Shown one piece after another: positions 1 to 9,167 of a stretch of 64,000 nucleotides of DNA (position 1 is its first letter; each line of letters starts with the position of its first letter). This stretch comes from Streptomyces hygroscopicus (GTDB taxonomy: Bacteria > Actinomycetota > Actinomycetes > Streptomycetales > Streptomycetaceae), in the NCBI GenBank assembly GCA_002021875.1, contig CP018627.1, positions 10,540,001 through 10,604,000 on the forward strand. Reading direction: 5' to 3'. The notes beneath the pieces are model-generated. The model made no database searches. It saw only the letters and a program-made list of their open reading frames with translations, and was not told the origin of the DNA. Both the position numbers and the translations under genes were made by a program.

Positions 1-513
1 CGGATCGCCCGGCGGCGGTAGCGCGTCGTCCGGCGGCTGCGAGGCGGGCGCGCTCGGCGTCCCGGGCGCGGCGGAGGTCGCGGGCGCCGTCGGCGTGGCC
101 GACGCGCCGCCCTCGGCCGCACCGGACGCCGAGTCCCGGGGCACCATCACCACCAGTGAGAGGGCGACCCCCGCGCCGAGTCCGGCCAGCACCAGCAGGG
201 CGGCCCTGGGGTGGCGCCGCCCGGCCGGGGCGGGCGGTTCGGCCGGACGGCGTGGCTCGGCCGGTGCGTCCTGAACCGCCCAGGCGTCGGCCGAGGTCGG
301 GCTGCCGGTCATCTCCTGGGTGTCCGCGTCCGCCATGGGCGGCGCCTCGGGCGGAAGTTCGGTGCCCGGCGGCCGGAAGAGGTCGAGCTCCTCCATCCAT
401 CCCTCGACCGGCCGCTCCGAGTCGTCGTCGTACTCCGGCGTCGCACGGAAGATCGCGGTCGGCTCGAGCACCTCGCGCCCGGCTGGTCGGTCCGGATCGG
501 GTTCGGCTGCCAT
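1..513 (-). CDS. Membrane-anchored Pro/Ala-rich protein (N-terminal part, cut by window edge)
   Basis: The reading frame starts at an ATG preceded by AAGGAGG and runs off the left edge after 171 codons. The first 100 residues are acidic, proline-rich and low-complexity. A single hydrophobic segment at about residues 104-124 follows a basic stretch (GRRHPR), which predicts a cytoplasmic N-terminus and an outward C-terminal part. After it comes an Ala/Pro/Ser/Thr-rich linker of the kind that tethers an extracytoplasmic domain. The functional domain, if any, lies outside the window, so I cannot name a family. A divergent flavin monooxygenase starts 173 bp away. Confidence 0.75.
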   Translation of the reverse strand, partial: MAAEPDPDRPAGREVLEPTAIFRATPEYDDDSERPVEGWMEELDLFRPPGTELPPEAPPMADADTQEMTGSPTSADAWAVQDAPAEPRRPAEPPAPAGRRHPRAALLVLAGLGAGVALSLVVMVPRDSASGAAEGGASATPTAPATSAAPGTPSAPASQPPDDALPPPGDP

Positions 514-686
514 ACAGACCTCCTTATGCGCCCCACACCATCACGCGGGGATACGGACGCGGGCCCAGGAGGATTCAAGCCGATCGTGATCGGGCGCACC
601 CGCGGCGCCGGTGTGGCGTGCCGCCACGGGGTAAGCCCTCCTGAGAGGGTGCCCATGGCCTCGGGGACGTCGAAGGGAGCCGTGAG

Positions 687-1940
687 ATGGAGCGGACCAC
701 ATGCTGTGTGGTGGGCGGCGGGCCCGCCGGGATGGTCCTCGGGCTGCTGCTGGCCCGGGCCGGGGTGGAGGTCACCGTCCTGGAGAAGCACGGGGACTTC
801 CTGCGCGACTTCCGCGGCGACACGGTCCATCCCAGCACGCTGCGGCTCCTGGACGAGCTGGGCCTCGCCGAGCGGTTCGCGGCCCTGCCGCAGCGGCATG
901 TGCACTCCGTCCAGCTGCCCATCGGACGGGACGGCGATCTGTTCACGGTCGGCGACATCAGCTCGCTGCCGGGGAAGTACAACTACGTCGCGATGGTGCC
1001 CCAGTGGGATCTGCTCGATCTGCTGGCGGACGAGGCCAAGCGGGAGCCCACCTTCCAGTTGCGGATGAACACCGAGGTGACCTCCTTCCTCATGGAGCGC
1101 GGACGGGTCACCGGAGTGCGCTACCGCGACCGCGTCGCCGGCTCCACCGGAGAGCTGCGCGCCACCCTCACCGTGGCCTGCGACGGCCGGGGGTCGCTCG
1201 CCCGTGTCCTGCCCGAGCTGGGGCTGCGGGAGTTCCCCTGCCCGATGGACGTCTGGTGGTTCCGGCTGCCACGCGAGGAGCGCGACCCGCGGGGGCTGGT
1301 GGGCAACGCCGGCGAACGCTATCTCACGGCCATGATCGACCGCGGGGACTACTGGCAGTGCGCCGCCCTGATCCCCAAGGGGGCCGACGACGCCTGGCGC
1401 GCCCAGCCCCTCGACCAGTTCCTCGCCTCGTTCGCCGAGGCCACGCCATGGATACGGCAGGGCGTGGCCGACCGCGAACCCCGCCCGCGGTCCTGGGACG
1501 AGGTCAAGCTGCTGGACGTCCGGATGGACCGGCTCCGCCGCTGGCACCGCCCCGGACTGCTGTGCATCGGGGACGCGGCCCACGCGATGTCGCCCGTGTT
1601 CGGGATCGGCATCAACCTCGCCGTCGAGGACGCGGTCGCCGCCGCCCGCCATCTGGCCGGGCCGCTGCGGAAGGGCACCGTGGGCCTCGCCGACGTACGC
1701 GCCATCCAGAACCGCCGGTGGCCGACCGCCGCCGGGACGCAGATACTGCAGCGGATCGCCCACGCACGGGTCATCGAGCCGCTGCTGCAGGGGCGTTCAC
1801 CGGCCGTCGCGGGGCGGCCGCTGCGGCTGACCCAGGTGCTCACCAAGGCGCCCTGGCTGAAGCGGGGGCCCGCGTACTTCCTAGCCTACGGCGCCGGCCG
1901 CGAGCGGCCCCCGGCCGCGTCGCTGCGGCATTCCGGATGA
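687..1940 (+). CDS. FAD-dependent monooxygenase (PheA/TfdB-like, PF01494 type)
   Basis: A 417-residue class A flavoprotein. The N-terminal dinucleotide-binding loop GGGPAG is at residues 10-15, followed by the acidic end of strand 2 (VTVLEK). The motif DTVHPST is near residue 49, and the FAD-ribityl motif GDAAHAMSP is near residue 296. Family members use NAD(P)H and O2 to hydroxylate or epoxidise aromatic and polyketide-like substrates, and some act as halogenases or dehydrogenases; the substrate is not readable here. The start is set by GAAGGGAG about 8 bp upstream. It is a stand-alone gene convergent with a permease, with a strong hairpin between them. No biosynthetic cluster is adjacent, so a general catabolic or detoxifying role is as likely as a biosynthetic one. 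Confidence 0.85.
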   Translation: MERTTCCVVGGGPAGMVLGLLLARAGVEVTVLEKHGDFLRDFRGDTVHPSTLRLLDELGLAERFAALPQRHVHSVQLPIGRDGDLFTVGDISSLPGKYNYVAMVPQWDLLDLLADEAKREPTFQLRMNTEVTSFLMERGRVTGVRYRDRVAGSTGELRATLTVACDGRGSLARVLPELGLREFPCPMDVWWFRLPREERDPRGLVGNAGERYLTAMIDRGDYWQCAALIPKGADDAWRAQPLDQFLASFAEATPWIRQGVADREPRPRSWDEVKLLDVRMDRLRRWHRPGLLCIGDAAHAMSPVFGIGINLAVEDAVAAARHLAGPLRKGTVGLADVRAIQNRRWPTAAGTQILQRIAHARVIEPLLQGRSPAVAGRPLRLTQVLTKAPWLKRGPAYFLAYGAGRERPPAASLRHSG

Positions 1941-1955
1941 GTCCGATCGCGCGGC

Positions 1956-1986
1956 ACCGGGGTGCGGAATCCCTCCGCACCCCGGT
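1956..1986. terminator. Bidirectional hairpin terminator
   Basis: A perfect 13-bp stem (ACCGGGGTGCGGA and its complement) with a 5-nt loop lies between the convergent monooxygenase and permease genes. It has no U-tract, as is common for Streptomyces terminators. Confidence 0.75.
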
Positions 1987-2001
1987 TTCGGACAGACACC
2001 T

Positions 2002-3522
2002 TCAGACGATGCCCTCGGCGATCTCCGCCTGTTCGCGCGCCGTGCCGTACGCGGAGGGCGTGTTGTACGAGCGGCGGGCCACGAACCACCAGATCGTGGC
2101 CAGCAGCAGTACCACGGCCAGGGCGATCGAGGCGTAGTTCATCGAGTCGGCCGTCACCGGACTGGACTGCGGCAGACAGAACAGCACCGTCACCACGGCC
2201 ACCCACACCACCGCGATCCAGCCCACCGGTTTGCTCCAGCGGCCCAGGTGCCACGGGCCCGGCTGGAACCGGTCCCCGGCGCGCAGTCGCAGGAAGATGG
2301 GGATGGCGTAGGCGGGGGTGATCCCGATGACGTTGATGGCGGTCACCGCGCCGTAGGCCGTCTCGGAGTACAGGGACGGCAGGGCCAGCACACACGCGAC
2401 CGCCACCGACAGCCAGACCGCGTGCACCGGCGTCTGGGTGCGGGAGCTGACCCGCTGCCACAGCCGTGAGCCGGGCAGCGCGCCGTCCCGGCTGAAGGCG
2501 AACACCATCCGGCTGGCCGCCGCCACCTCGGCGTTACCGCAGAACAGCTGCGCCACGATGACGATGAGCAGCATCGCGGTGGCACCGCTCGTCCCCAGGG
2601 CGTCGATCAGGATCTGCGCCGGGGGCACTCCGGTGGCGCTCTTCTGCGCACCGGCGTAGTCCTGGATGGCGAAGGTGAGCCCGGCCAGCAGCACGAACCC
2701 GGCCACCCAGGACACCCAGATGGCGCGGACGATCCCCCGGGCGGCGAAGACGGAGGCGTTGGAGGTCTCCTCGGACAGATGCGCGGAGGCGTCGTAGCCG
2801 GAGAAGGTGTACTGGGCGAGCAGCAGTCCGATCGCGGCCACGTACAGCGGATTCGACCAGCCGGTGTCATTGACGAATTCGGTGAAGACGAACTCGGGCG
2901 ACTGGTGGTGGGAGGGCACGATCGCCAGTGCGCCGACGATGATGGCGACACCGGCCAGATGCCACCACACACTGACCGAGTTGAGCACGCTGACCAGCCG
3001 CACCCCGAACAGATTCAGCGCCGCGTGCAGCAGCAGAATGCAGATGAAGATGACCATGGTCGATTCCGGTGTGGGATCGAATCCCCACTGGAGGTTGAAG
3101 AGCGCGCCGGTGAACAGGGCGGCGCCGTAGTCGATTCCGGCGATGGCCCCGAGCAGCCCCAGCAGGTTGAGCCAGCCGGTGTACCAGCCCCACCTCCGTC
3201 CGCCCAGCCGGTCGGCCATGTAGTACAGCGCTCCCGAGGTGGGATAGGCGCTGGTCACCTCCGCCAGGGCGAGTCCGACGCACAGGACGAAGAGCCCCAC
3301 TCCGGCCCAGCCCCACATCATGACCGCGGGGCCCCCGGTGTCCAGCCCGAAGCCGTACAGCGTCATGCAGCCGGAGAGAATGGAGATGACCGAGAAACTG
3401 ATGGCGAAATTGCCGAACCCGCCCATGCGGCGGGCCAGTACGGGTTGATAGCCGAGCTCACGCAGCCGCTGTTCGTCGTCCAGTTGGGGAGCGGGACCCG
3501 AACTCGACCATGCCGTGGACAT
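2002..3522 (-). CDS. APC-superfamily amino acid permease
   Basis: A 506-residue integral membrane protein with about 12 hydrophobic helices. The N-terminus has the layout of the amino acid/choline transporter (ACT) branch of the APC superfamily: a short hydrophilic leader, LGYQPVLARRMGGFGNFAIS, then the first helix (SFSVISILSG). TSAYPTSGALYYMADRLGG and the region FAFSRDGALPGSRLW also match the family. Relatives import amino acids, GABA, choline, ethanolamine or other amines; the substrate cannot be deduced. The gene is monocistronic and reads toward the hairpin at 1956-1986. Its upstream region contains 8-bp tandem repeats. Confidence 0.88.
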   Translation of the reverse strand: MSTAWSSSGPAPQLDDEQRLRELGYQPVLARRMGGFGNFAISFSVISILSGCMTLYGFGLDTGGPAVMMWGWAGVGLFVLCVGLALAEVTSAYPTSGALYYMADRLGGRRWGWYTGWLNLLGLLGAIAGIDYGAALFTGALFNLQWGFDPTPESTMVIFICILLLHAALNLFGVRLVSVLNSVSVWWHLAGVAIIVGALAIVPSHHQSPEFVFTEFVNDTGWSNPLYVAAIGLLLAQYTFSGYDASAHLSEETSNASVFAARGIVRAIWVSWVAGFVLLAGLTFAIQDYAGAQKSATGVPPAQILIDALGTSGATAMLLIVIVAQLFCGNAEVAAASRMVFAFSRDGALPGSRLWQRVSSRTQTPVHAVWLSVAVACVLALPSLYSETAYGAVTAINVIGITPAYAIPIFLRLRAGDRFQPGPWHLGRWSKPVGWIAVVWVAVVTVLFCLPQSSPVTADSMNYASIALAVVLLLATIWWFVARRSYNTPSAYGTAREQAEIAEGIV

Positions 3523-3584
3523 GAATGTACCTCCCGAATGCTGGGGCGGGCGAGGGTGGTGGTACAGGTGGGGAAATCGGTCTG

Positions 3585-3616
3585 GCAGAAGGGCAGAAGG
3601 GCAGAAGGGCGGATGG
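3585..3616. repeat. 8-bp tandem repeat upstream of permease gene
   Basis: Three exact copies of GCAGAAGG (3585-3592, 3593-3600, 3601-3608) are followed by the imperfect copy GCGGATGG. They lie 60-95 bp upstream of the permease start, between it and the end of the neighbouring same-strand gene. Such short repeats are prone to slippage and could vary between strains. Confidence 0.8.
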
Positions 3617-3653
3617 GGGAGCGGTGGTTGGAAACGCCGGGGAGGACCCCGGC

Positions 3654-4661
3654 TCAGCCGTTGACCCCGGGTCTTGGCCCACGGGCGCCGGCCAGCGAGC
3701 GGACCCGGGCGCGAAGAAACATTTCTTCAGCTACCGCGCGGTCGCCGGGGTTGGGGGTGCGGTAGGCCCAGGGGAGCGGGGTGAAGTACGGCCCCAACGC
3801 CTCGAAGACGCGGGCCGCGTCGGAGAATCGCAGCGCGCCCCACAGGGCGTGCGCGAGATGGTTGAGATCCAGCAGTGAACTCGTCGTGAGATCGGCGTGG
3901 TCGAACCAGCCGTGCAGCGCCTTCTGGGCGTCCCGGGTGGCGTCCTCGGTGGCCCAGTGCAGGTCGAGCGCCTTCTCGTAGCCCCGCTCCTCGCGGTACC
4001 GCTCGACGTGCACATACAGCGGCAGCACCTGCAGCGCGGACTCCCCGGGCGCGCCCGAGGACACCCACTGCACGAAGTTGACCGCCTCGGCCAGCGAACC
4101 TCCGGCCCGCCGGGCGTACACGAACTGCAGCATCCGGTGGTACGCCTCGCGGTTGTACGGATCGCGCCGGTCGGCCTCCGCCAGCAGCCCCCAGGGCCCG
4201 GGGAACAGCAGCGGACCGGGCGGGGGCACCCGGTGCTCCTCCTGCCGCTGCTCCTTGTCCAGCTGGGCCAGGGCCAGCAGACACACCCACGGCACCGGAT
4301 CCGCCGGAGAGTGGTGCGCGGCCAGCTGGCAGGACTGCCACGCCTCCCGCCACAGCTCCCGGGTGCGGGGATGTCCCTCGCGGTGTGCGCGCACCGCGCG
4401 TTCCACCCCCACCCGGGCGCCCATCACCAGCGCCGCCACGCTCTGCGGCTCCTCGGCCCGCCACGCGTCCACCACGTTGGATCCGGCGGCGGCCGTGGCC
4501 AGCACCTGGGTGCGCTGGGTCCACAGCGCCCACGTGGGAGTCTCCGCGAGCAGATTGCGCATCGATATCCAGCGTCCGGTGCGCAGATCCTGCAGCGCGA
4601 TGCGCAGTCCGCCGTCATACCCCGCGGGGTGGTACACGGGGCGGAACTCTTCCTCGGGCAT
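3654..4661 (-). CDS. Conserved hypothetical protein, helical, Streptomyces-type
   Basis: A 335-residue soluble protein with no signal peptide or membrane segment. It is rich in Trp, Ala and Arg, with long amphipathic helices (for example the regions around AWQSCQLAAHHSPADPVPW and GGSLAEAVNFVQWV) that resemble tetratricopeptide or helical-repeat packing. I do not recognise a named family or catalytic motif. It is divergent from the FGGY kinase operon with a 232-bp gap, so it might share a promoter region with that operon, but nothing else links them. It lies upstream of the permease on the same strand. Confidence 0.7.
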   Translation of the reverse strand: MPEEEFRPVYHPAGYDGGLRIALQDLRTGRWISMRNLLAETPTWALWTQRTQVLATAAAGSNVVDAWRAEEPQSVAALVMGARVGVERAVRAHREGHPRTRELWREAWQSCQLAAHHSPADPVPWVCLLALAQLDKEQRQEEHRVPPPGPLLFPGPWGLLAEADRRDPYNREAYHRMLQFVYARRAGGSLAEAVNFVQWVSSGAPGESALQVLPLYVHVERYREERGYEKALDLHWATEDATRDAQKALHGWFDHADLTTSSLLDLNHLAHALWGALRFSDAARVFEALGPYFTPLPWAYRTPNPGDRAVAEEMFLRARVRSLAGARGPRPGVNG

Positions 4662-4893
4662 CGGATGACTTTCGTACGGAGCTGACGTACCGGACGCGGA
4701 GAACGAGGGGCCTGGGGGATGGTTGCAGGGATCCTATAGTCCCGCCGCGGCGACTCGGGCACGGGGGACCACGGGCATGCCCGGACCGGCCGTCTTGACG
4801 CCCGCCCCGTGACTGCACCAGGCTTTCCGGCAAGATCTCCGCGCACCGTCCCCGAGCTGAAGCGATCCACCAGTCCCGAGCGAAGAACCGGAC

Positions 4894-6390
4894 ATGCTGC
4901 CTGCAGAGCGTCGCCCCCGCACCCCGGCCGACCCCGCGACCGGCCCGGTCCTCGCCGTCGACCAAGGCACCTCGGGCACCAAGGCGTTGGTGCTGTGTCC
5001 CGAGCGCGGGGTGATCGGCTCCGCCGAGGTCTCCGTGCGCCCCCGCTATCTGCCCGGTGGGCTGGTCGAGGTCGATCCGGCCGCGTTGCTCACCTCGGTC
5101 CTCGAGGCCGGACGCCAGGCGCTCGCGGCCGCGGGGGAGCCGGTCGTGGCGGTCGGGCTGGCCAACCAGGGCGAGACCGTGCTGGCCTGGGACCCCGTCA
5201 CGGGCGACCCACTGACCGACGCGCTGGTCTGGCAGGACCGGCGGGCGCGGACGGTGTGCGAGCAGCTCGCGCCGCACGCCGAGACACTGCGCGAACTCAC
5301 CGGGCTGCCACTCGATCCGTACTTCGCCGCGCCCAAGATGGCTTGGATCCGGCGCCATCTGACCGGCGAGGGCGTGGTCACCACCAGCGACGCCTGGCTG
5401 ATCCACCGGCTCACCGGCGCGTTCGTCACCGACGCCGCCACCGCGGGGCGCACCGGGCTGCTCGACCTCGACCGTGTCGCCTGGTCCCCCAAGGCGCTGG
5501 ACCTCTACGGGCTGACCGCCGAACGGCTGCCGCGCGTCGTCGACGCCGCCGGGCCCGTCGGCACCACCACGGCCTTCGGCGGCGAGGTCCCGCTCACCGG
5601 GCTCCTCGTCGACCAGCAGGCCGCCCTGCTGGCGCAGCGGGTGACCGAGCCGGGCACCGCCAAGTGCACCTACGGCACCGGGGCCTTCCTCCTCGCCCAG
5701 ACCGGGGACCGGCCCCGGCGCGGCCCTCATGGTCTGGTCTCCTGCGTGGCCTGGCGGTTCGGCGGGCGTACCAGCTACTGCCTGGATGGCCAGGTGTACA
5801 CCGCCGCCTCCGCGGTGCGCTGGCTCAGCGACCTGGGGGTGATCCAGGGGCCCCAGGACCTCGACCCGGTCGGGTCGACCGTGCCCGACACCGGGGGAGT
5901 CACCTTCGTACCGGCGCTCGCCGGACTCGCGGCGCCGTGGTGGCGCGGCGACCTCAAGGGCTCGCTGACCGGGCTCGGCCTGGACACCACCGCCGGGCAT
6001 CTGGTGCGCGCCCTGTGCGAGGGCATCGCCGCCCAGGTGGTGGAGATCGCCGAGGCGGCCGCCTCCGACCTGGGCGCGCCGCTGACCGTCCTGCGGGTCG
6101 ACGGGGGACTGACCCGCTCGGCGCTGCTGATGCAGACCCAGGCCGATCTGCTGCAGCGGCCGGTGGAGGTGTCGGCGCTGCCGGACGTCACGGCGCTGGG
6201 CGTGGGCGCCGCCGCGCGGCTGGGGCTCGACCCGGGTCTGACGGTCGAGGAGGCGGTCCCGGCGTGGGAGCCCGCCGCCGTCTACGAACCGCGGATCAGC
6301 GCGGAGCGGGCCGCCGAGCGCCTGGCCGGCTTCCGCTCTGCCGTGGCCGCGCTGCTGGACCAGGCGCCGACGGCCGCCGCCCACGACTGA
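4894..6390 (+). CDS. FGGY-family carbohydrate/polyol kinase (glycerol-kinase-like)
   Basis: A 498-residue sugar kinase of the FGGY family. The N-terminal phosphate-1 loop AVDQGTSGTKALV is near residue 24 (after a short Pro/Arg-rich leader), the phosphate-2 motif TYGTGAF near residue 262, and the adenosine-binding motif VDGGLTRSALLMQ near residue 402. The family phosphorylates glycerol, erythritol, xylulose, ribulose and similar substrates with ATP. The following genes are GlpA-like and GlpB-like flavoproteins, so the operon looks built to phosphorylate a polyol and oxidise the phosphate. No glycerol facilitator is adjacent, and the kinase differs from classical GlpK at many family positions, so the polyol may not be glycerol. 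The upstream gene is divergent. Confidence 0.85.
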   Translation: MLPAERRPRTPADPATGPVLAVDQGTSGTKALVLCPERGVIGSAEVSVRPRYLPGGLVEVDPAALLTSVLEAGRQALAAAGEPVVAVGLANQGETVLAWDPVTGDPLTDALVWQDRRARTVCEQLAPHAETLRELTGLPLDPYFAAPKMAWIRRHLTGEGVVTTSDAWLIHRLTGAFVTDAATAGRTGLLDLDRVAWSPKALDLYGLTAERLPRVVDAAGPVGTTTAFGGEVPLTGLLVDQQAALLAQRVTEPGTAKCTYGTGAFLLAQTGDRPRRGPHGLVSCVAWRFGGRTSYCLDGQVYTAASAVRWLSDLGVIQGPQDLDPVGSTVPDTGGVTFVPALAGLAAPWWRGDLKGSLTGLGLDTTAGHLVRALCEGIAAQVVEIAEAAASDLGAPLTVLRVDGGLTRSALLMQTQADLLQRPVEVSALPDVTALGVGAAARLGLDPGLTVEEAVPAWEPAAVYEPRISAERAAERLAGFRSAVAALLDQAPTAAAHD

Positions 6391-6462
6391 GGACCCCGCT
6401 GAGGACATCCGCCCAGGACCGCCGCGCCAGGAGCCGTTCGCACCACCGAGCAAGGGACCACA

Positions 6463-7890
6463 ATGACCGTCACGACCACGGGTGACCTCCCCGGCGAGGT
6501 CTACGACGTGGCCATCATCGGCGCCGGGGTGGTCGGCACCGCCATCGCCCGCGAACTGGCCCGCCACCGGCTGCGGATCGCCCTCGTCGAGGCGGCCGAC
6601 GATGTCGGGAACGGCACCTCCAAGGCCAACACCGCGATCCTGCACACCGGTTTCGACGCCACCCCGGGCACCCTGGAGGCCCGCCTGGTGCGCGAGGGCT
6701 ACCAGCGGCTGACCGCCTACGCCGCCGAGACCGGCATCCCGCTCGAACCGCTCGGCGCGCTCCTCGTCGCCTGGGACGCCGAACAGCTCGCCGCACTGCC
6801 CTCACTCGCCGAGAAGGCCGTGCGCAACGGCTACGACGAGACGAGCATCCTCGACGCGGAGGCGGTCTACGCCCGCGAACCCCATCTGGGACCGGGCGCC
6901 CTCGGCGCGCTCGAAGTCCCCGGGGAGAGCATCATCTGCCCCTGGACGACGACGCTCGCCTACGCCACCCAGGCGGTGCGCGCGGGCGTCGCCCTGCATC
7001 TGAACTGCCCGGCCGGGGCCATCACCACCGGCGAGGACCACCACGAGATCGCCACCCCGCGCGGGGTGCTGCGCACCCGTCATCTGGTCAACGCCGCGGG
7101 GCTGTACTCGGACGAGATCAACCGGCGGCTCGGCCACGAGGAGTTCACCGTGACCCCGCGCCGCGGCCAGCTCATCGTCTTCGACAAGTTCGCCCGCGGC
7201 CTGGTGGACCACATCCTGCTGCCGGTGCCCACCGCGCTCGGCAAGGGCGTGCTGGTGGCGCCGACCGTGTACGGCAATGTGATGCTCGGCCCCACCGCCG
7301 AGGACCTCGGCGACAAGACCGCCACCGGATCGTCGGCGGACGGGCTGGCCTCGCTCCGGGAGAAGGGCGCGCGGATCATGCCGGAGCTGCTGGCGGAGGA
7401 GGTCACCGCGGTCTACGCCGGGCTGCGCGCCGCCACCGAGCACGGCGACTTCCAGATCCACGCCGACCCCGGCCGACGGTATGTCGCCGTGGGCGGCATC
7501 CGTTCCACCGGACTCACCGCCTCGATGGCCATCGCCGCACATGTGGCGGAGCTTCTCACCGAGTGCGGTCTCGACCCCGGGCCCGAGCGGGAGATCGAGC
7601 CGGTACGGATGCCCACCATCGGCGAGGCGTTCCCGCGCCCCTACCAGCGCGCCGATCTCATCGCCGCCGACCCCGCGTACGGCACCGTGGTCTGCCACTG
7701 CGAACGCGTCACCCGGGGCGAGATCCGCGACGCGCTGACCGCCACCGTGCCACCGGGCTCGCTCGACGGCCTCCGGCGCCGCACCCGCGCCCTCGGCGGG
7801 CGCTGCCAGGGATTCTTCTGTGGTGCTGCGGTGCGCGCCCAGTTCGACGCGGCCACCGCGGCCCAGGACCGGACGGAGGCCCGGCGATGA
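6463..7890 (+). CDS. GlpA-like FAD oxidoreductase with C-terminal BFD-type [2Fe-2S] domain
   Basis: A 475-residue protein with two parts. Residues 15-400 form a DAO-fold FAD domain (GAGVVG at residues 20-25, GNGTSKANTAILHTGFDA near 46-63, GGIRSTGLTASMAIA near 345). The C-terminus is a BFD-like Fer2 domain with cysteines in the pattern C411-x-C413 and C448-x4-C453. This architecture is that of the anaerobic glycerol-3-phosphate dehydrogenase subunit GlpA and related polyol-phosphate dehydrogenases: FAD oxidises the substrate and the cluster passes electrons on. It lies 72 bp after the kinase and overlaps the next flavoprotein gene by 4 bp (ATGA), so the pair are probably made as partners. Neither a GlpC-like membrane subunit nor a quinone-interacting partner is present. 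Confidence 0.85.
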   Translation: MTVTTTGDLPGEVYDVAIIGAGVVGTAIARELARHRLRIALVEAADDVGNGTSKANTAILHTGFDATPGTLEARLVREGYQRLTAYAAETGIPLEPLGALLVAWDAEQLAALPSLAEKAVRNGYDETSILDAEAVYAREPHLGPGALGALEVPGESIICPWTTTLAYATQAVRAGVALHLNCPAGAITTGEDHHEIATPRGVLRTRHLVNAAGLYSDEINRRLGHEEFTVTPRRGQLIVFDKFARGLVDHILLPVPTALGKGVLVAPTVYGNVMLGPTAEDLGDKTATGSSADGLASLREKGARIMPELLAEEVTAVYAGLRAATEHGDFQIHADPGRRYVAVGGIRSTGLTASMAIAAHVAELLTECGLDPGPEREIEPVRMPTIGEAFPRPYQRADLIAADPAYGTVVCHCERVTRGEIRDALTATVPPGSLDGLRRRTRALGGRCQGFFCGAAVRAQFDAATAAQDRTEARR

Positions 7891-9140
7891 CCCCCACCGA
7901 CCGTACCCACCGCACCGTCGACGTGCTGGTCATCGGGGCCGGACCGGCCGGACTCGCACTCGCCGCGCGGCTGGCCGCCGCCGGGGTGGACCGGGTCGAG
8001 GTCCTCGACCGCGAGCAGCACGCGGGCGGCATTCCCCGCCACTGCCACCACACCGGGTTCGGACTGCGCGATCTGCGCCGGCTGATGACCGGCCCCGACT
8101 ACGCCCGCCACCACGTCGCCGCCGCCATCCGCGCCGGAGCCGTGCTGCGCACCTCGGTCACGGCCACGGGCTGGGCGGCGCCGAGGACCGTGGACATCAC
8201 CGGCCCGACGGGCCTGGAGCGGGTCACCGCGACGGCCGTCGTCCTGGCCACCGGCGCCCGGGAACGCCCCCGCAGCGCCCGGCTGGTGCCCGGCACCCGG
8301 CCGGCGGGTGTCCTCACCACCGGACAGCTGCAGCAGGCCGTCCATCTGCACCATCAGAACGTCGGCCGACGCGCCGTCATCGTCGGCGCGGAACGGGTCA
8401 GCTACTCCGCGGTGGCCACCCTGCGCCGGGCCGGGGCCGAGGTCGCCGCCATGGTCACCGACCAGCCCCGCCACCAGACCCACCCGGCGCGCCATCTCGG
8501 CACCCGGCTGCGTTATGGCTTTCCGCTGGTCACCGACGCCACCGTGGCCGAACTGACCGGCCAGGGGCGGCTGGAGAGCGTGCGGCTGCGGCACCGGGAC
8601 GGCAGGACGGCGGCCGTCGTCTGCGACACCGTCGTGTTCACCGGCGACTGGATCCCCGACCACGAACTGGCCAGAAGCGCCGGGATCGCCCTCGACCCCG
8701 GCACCCGGGGCCCCGCGGCCGACGCAGAGTTCCGCACCGGTGAACCCGGGGTCTTCGCCGTGGGCAATCTGCTGCACCCCGTCGAGACCGCCGATATCGC
8801 CGCCCTCGACGGCCGGTTGGCCGCCGGACCCGTGCTGCGCCATCTCGCCGGCCGGCCGTGGACCCCGGGTGCGCTGCCCGTGCGGGTCGAGGCGCCGCTG
8901 CTGTGGGTCTCACCCAACCGGATCGCCCCGGACGGGCCCCGCCCGCCGCGCGGCCGGTTCACCCTGCGCACCACGCGTTTCCTGACCCGGCCGGTGCTCA
9001 CCGTCGGCCAGGACGGCCGGACGCTGCACCGCGGGCGCCTTCCCCGCACGGTGGCGCCGGGCCGCCCGTTCCACGTGCCCGCCGACTGGATCGCCGGGGC
9101 CGACGCACACGGCGGCCCCGTAAGGATCACGGTGGACTGA
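7887..9140 (+). CDS. GlpB/HcnB-like FAD-dependent oxidoreductase, partner of upstream GlpA-like protein
   Basis: A 417-residue pyridine-nucleotide-disulfide-type flavoprotein with two dinucleotide-binding loops: GAGPAG at residues 17-22, and a weaker one around RRAVIVGAERVSYSA. A conserved segment GGIPRHCHHTGFG follows the first fold, as in HcnB/OoxA and clostridial GlpB-like proteins. The last 80 residues form an extra beta-rich domain. The start is the ATG within ATGA, overlapping the end of the GlpA-like gene. In related Firmicutes systems a small cysteine-rich DUF1667 protein completes the set; none is visible here. The likely role is to re-oxidise the partner with NAD(P)+ or another acceptor; this is inference from the pairing. 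Confidence 0.8.
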   Translation: MTPTDRTHRTVDVLVIGAGPAGLALAARLAAAGVDRVEVLDREQHAGGIPRHCHHTGFGLRDLRRLMTGPDYARHHVAAAIRAGAVLRTSVTATGWAAPRTVDITGPTGLERVTATAVVLATGARERPRSARLVPGTRPAGVLTTGQLQQAVHLHHQNVGRRAVIVGAERVSYSAVATLRRAGAEVAAMVTDQPRHQTHPARHLGTRLRYGFPLVTDATVAELTGQGRLESVRLRHRDGRTAAVVCDTVVFTGDWIPDHELARSAGIALDPGTRGPAADAEFRTGEPGVFAVGNLLHPVETADIAALDGRLAAGPVLRHLAGRPWTPGALPVRVEAPLLWVSPNRIAPDGPRPPRGRFTLRTTRFLTRPVLTVGQDGRTLHRGRLPRTVAPGRPFHVPADWIAGADAHGGPVRITVD

Positions 9141-9167
9141 CCGGCTCTCGGTGGACTGACCGGCTCT
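9130..9167. repeat. Tandem 19-bp duplication spanning a stop codon
   Basis: Two exact copies of CGGTGGACTGACCGGCTCT abut at 9130-9148 and 9149-9167. The first copy contains the last codons and TGA of the GlpB-like gene, and the second ends at the first base of the stop codon of the convergent S4 gene. The duplication fills the whole intergenic space and also creates a small hairpin (CCGGCT/AGCCGG at 9160-9174). Confidence 0.9.

Noticed and set aside
309..1763. 484-codon minus-strand frame across the flavin monooxygenase
   Set aside because: Antisense shadow of a gene with clear FAD motifs; it also spans the real start of the left-edge gene in another frame.
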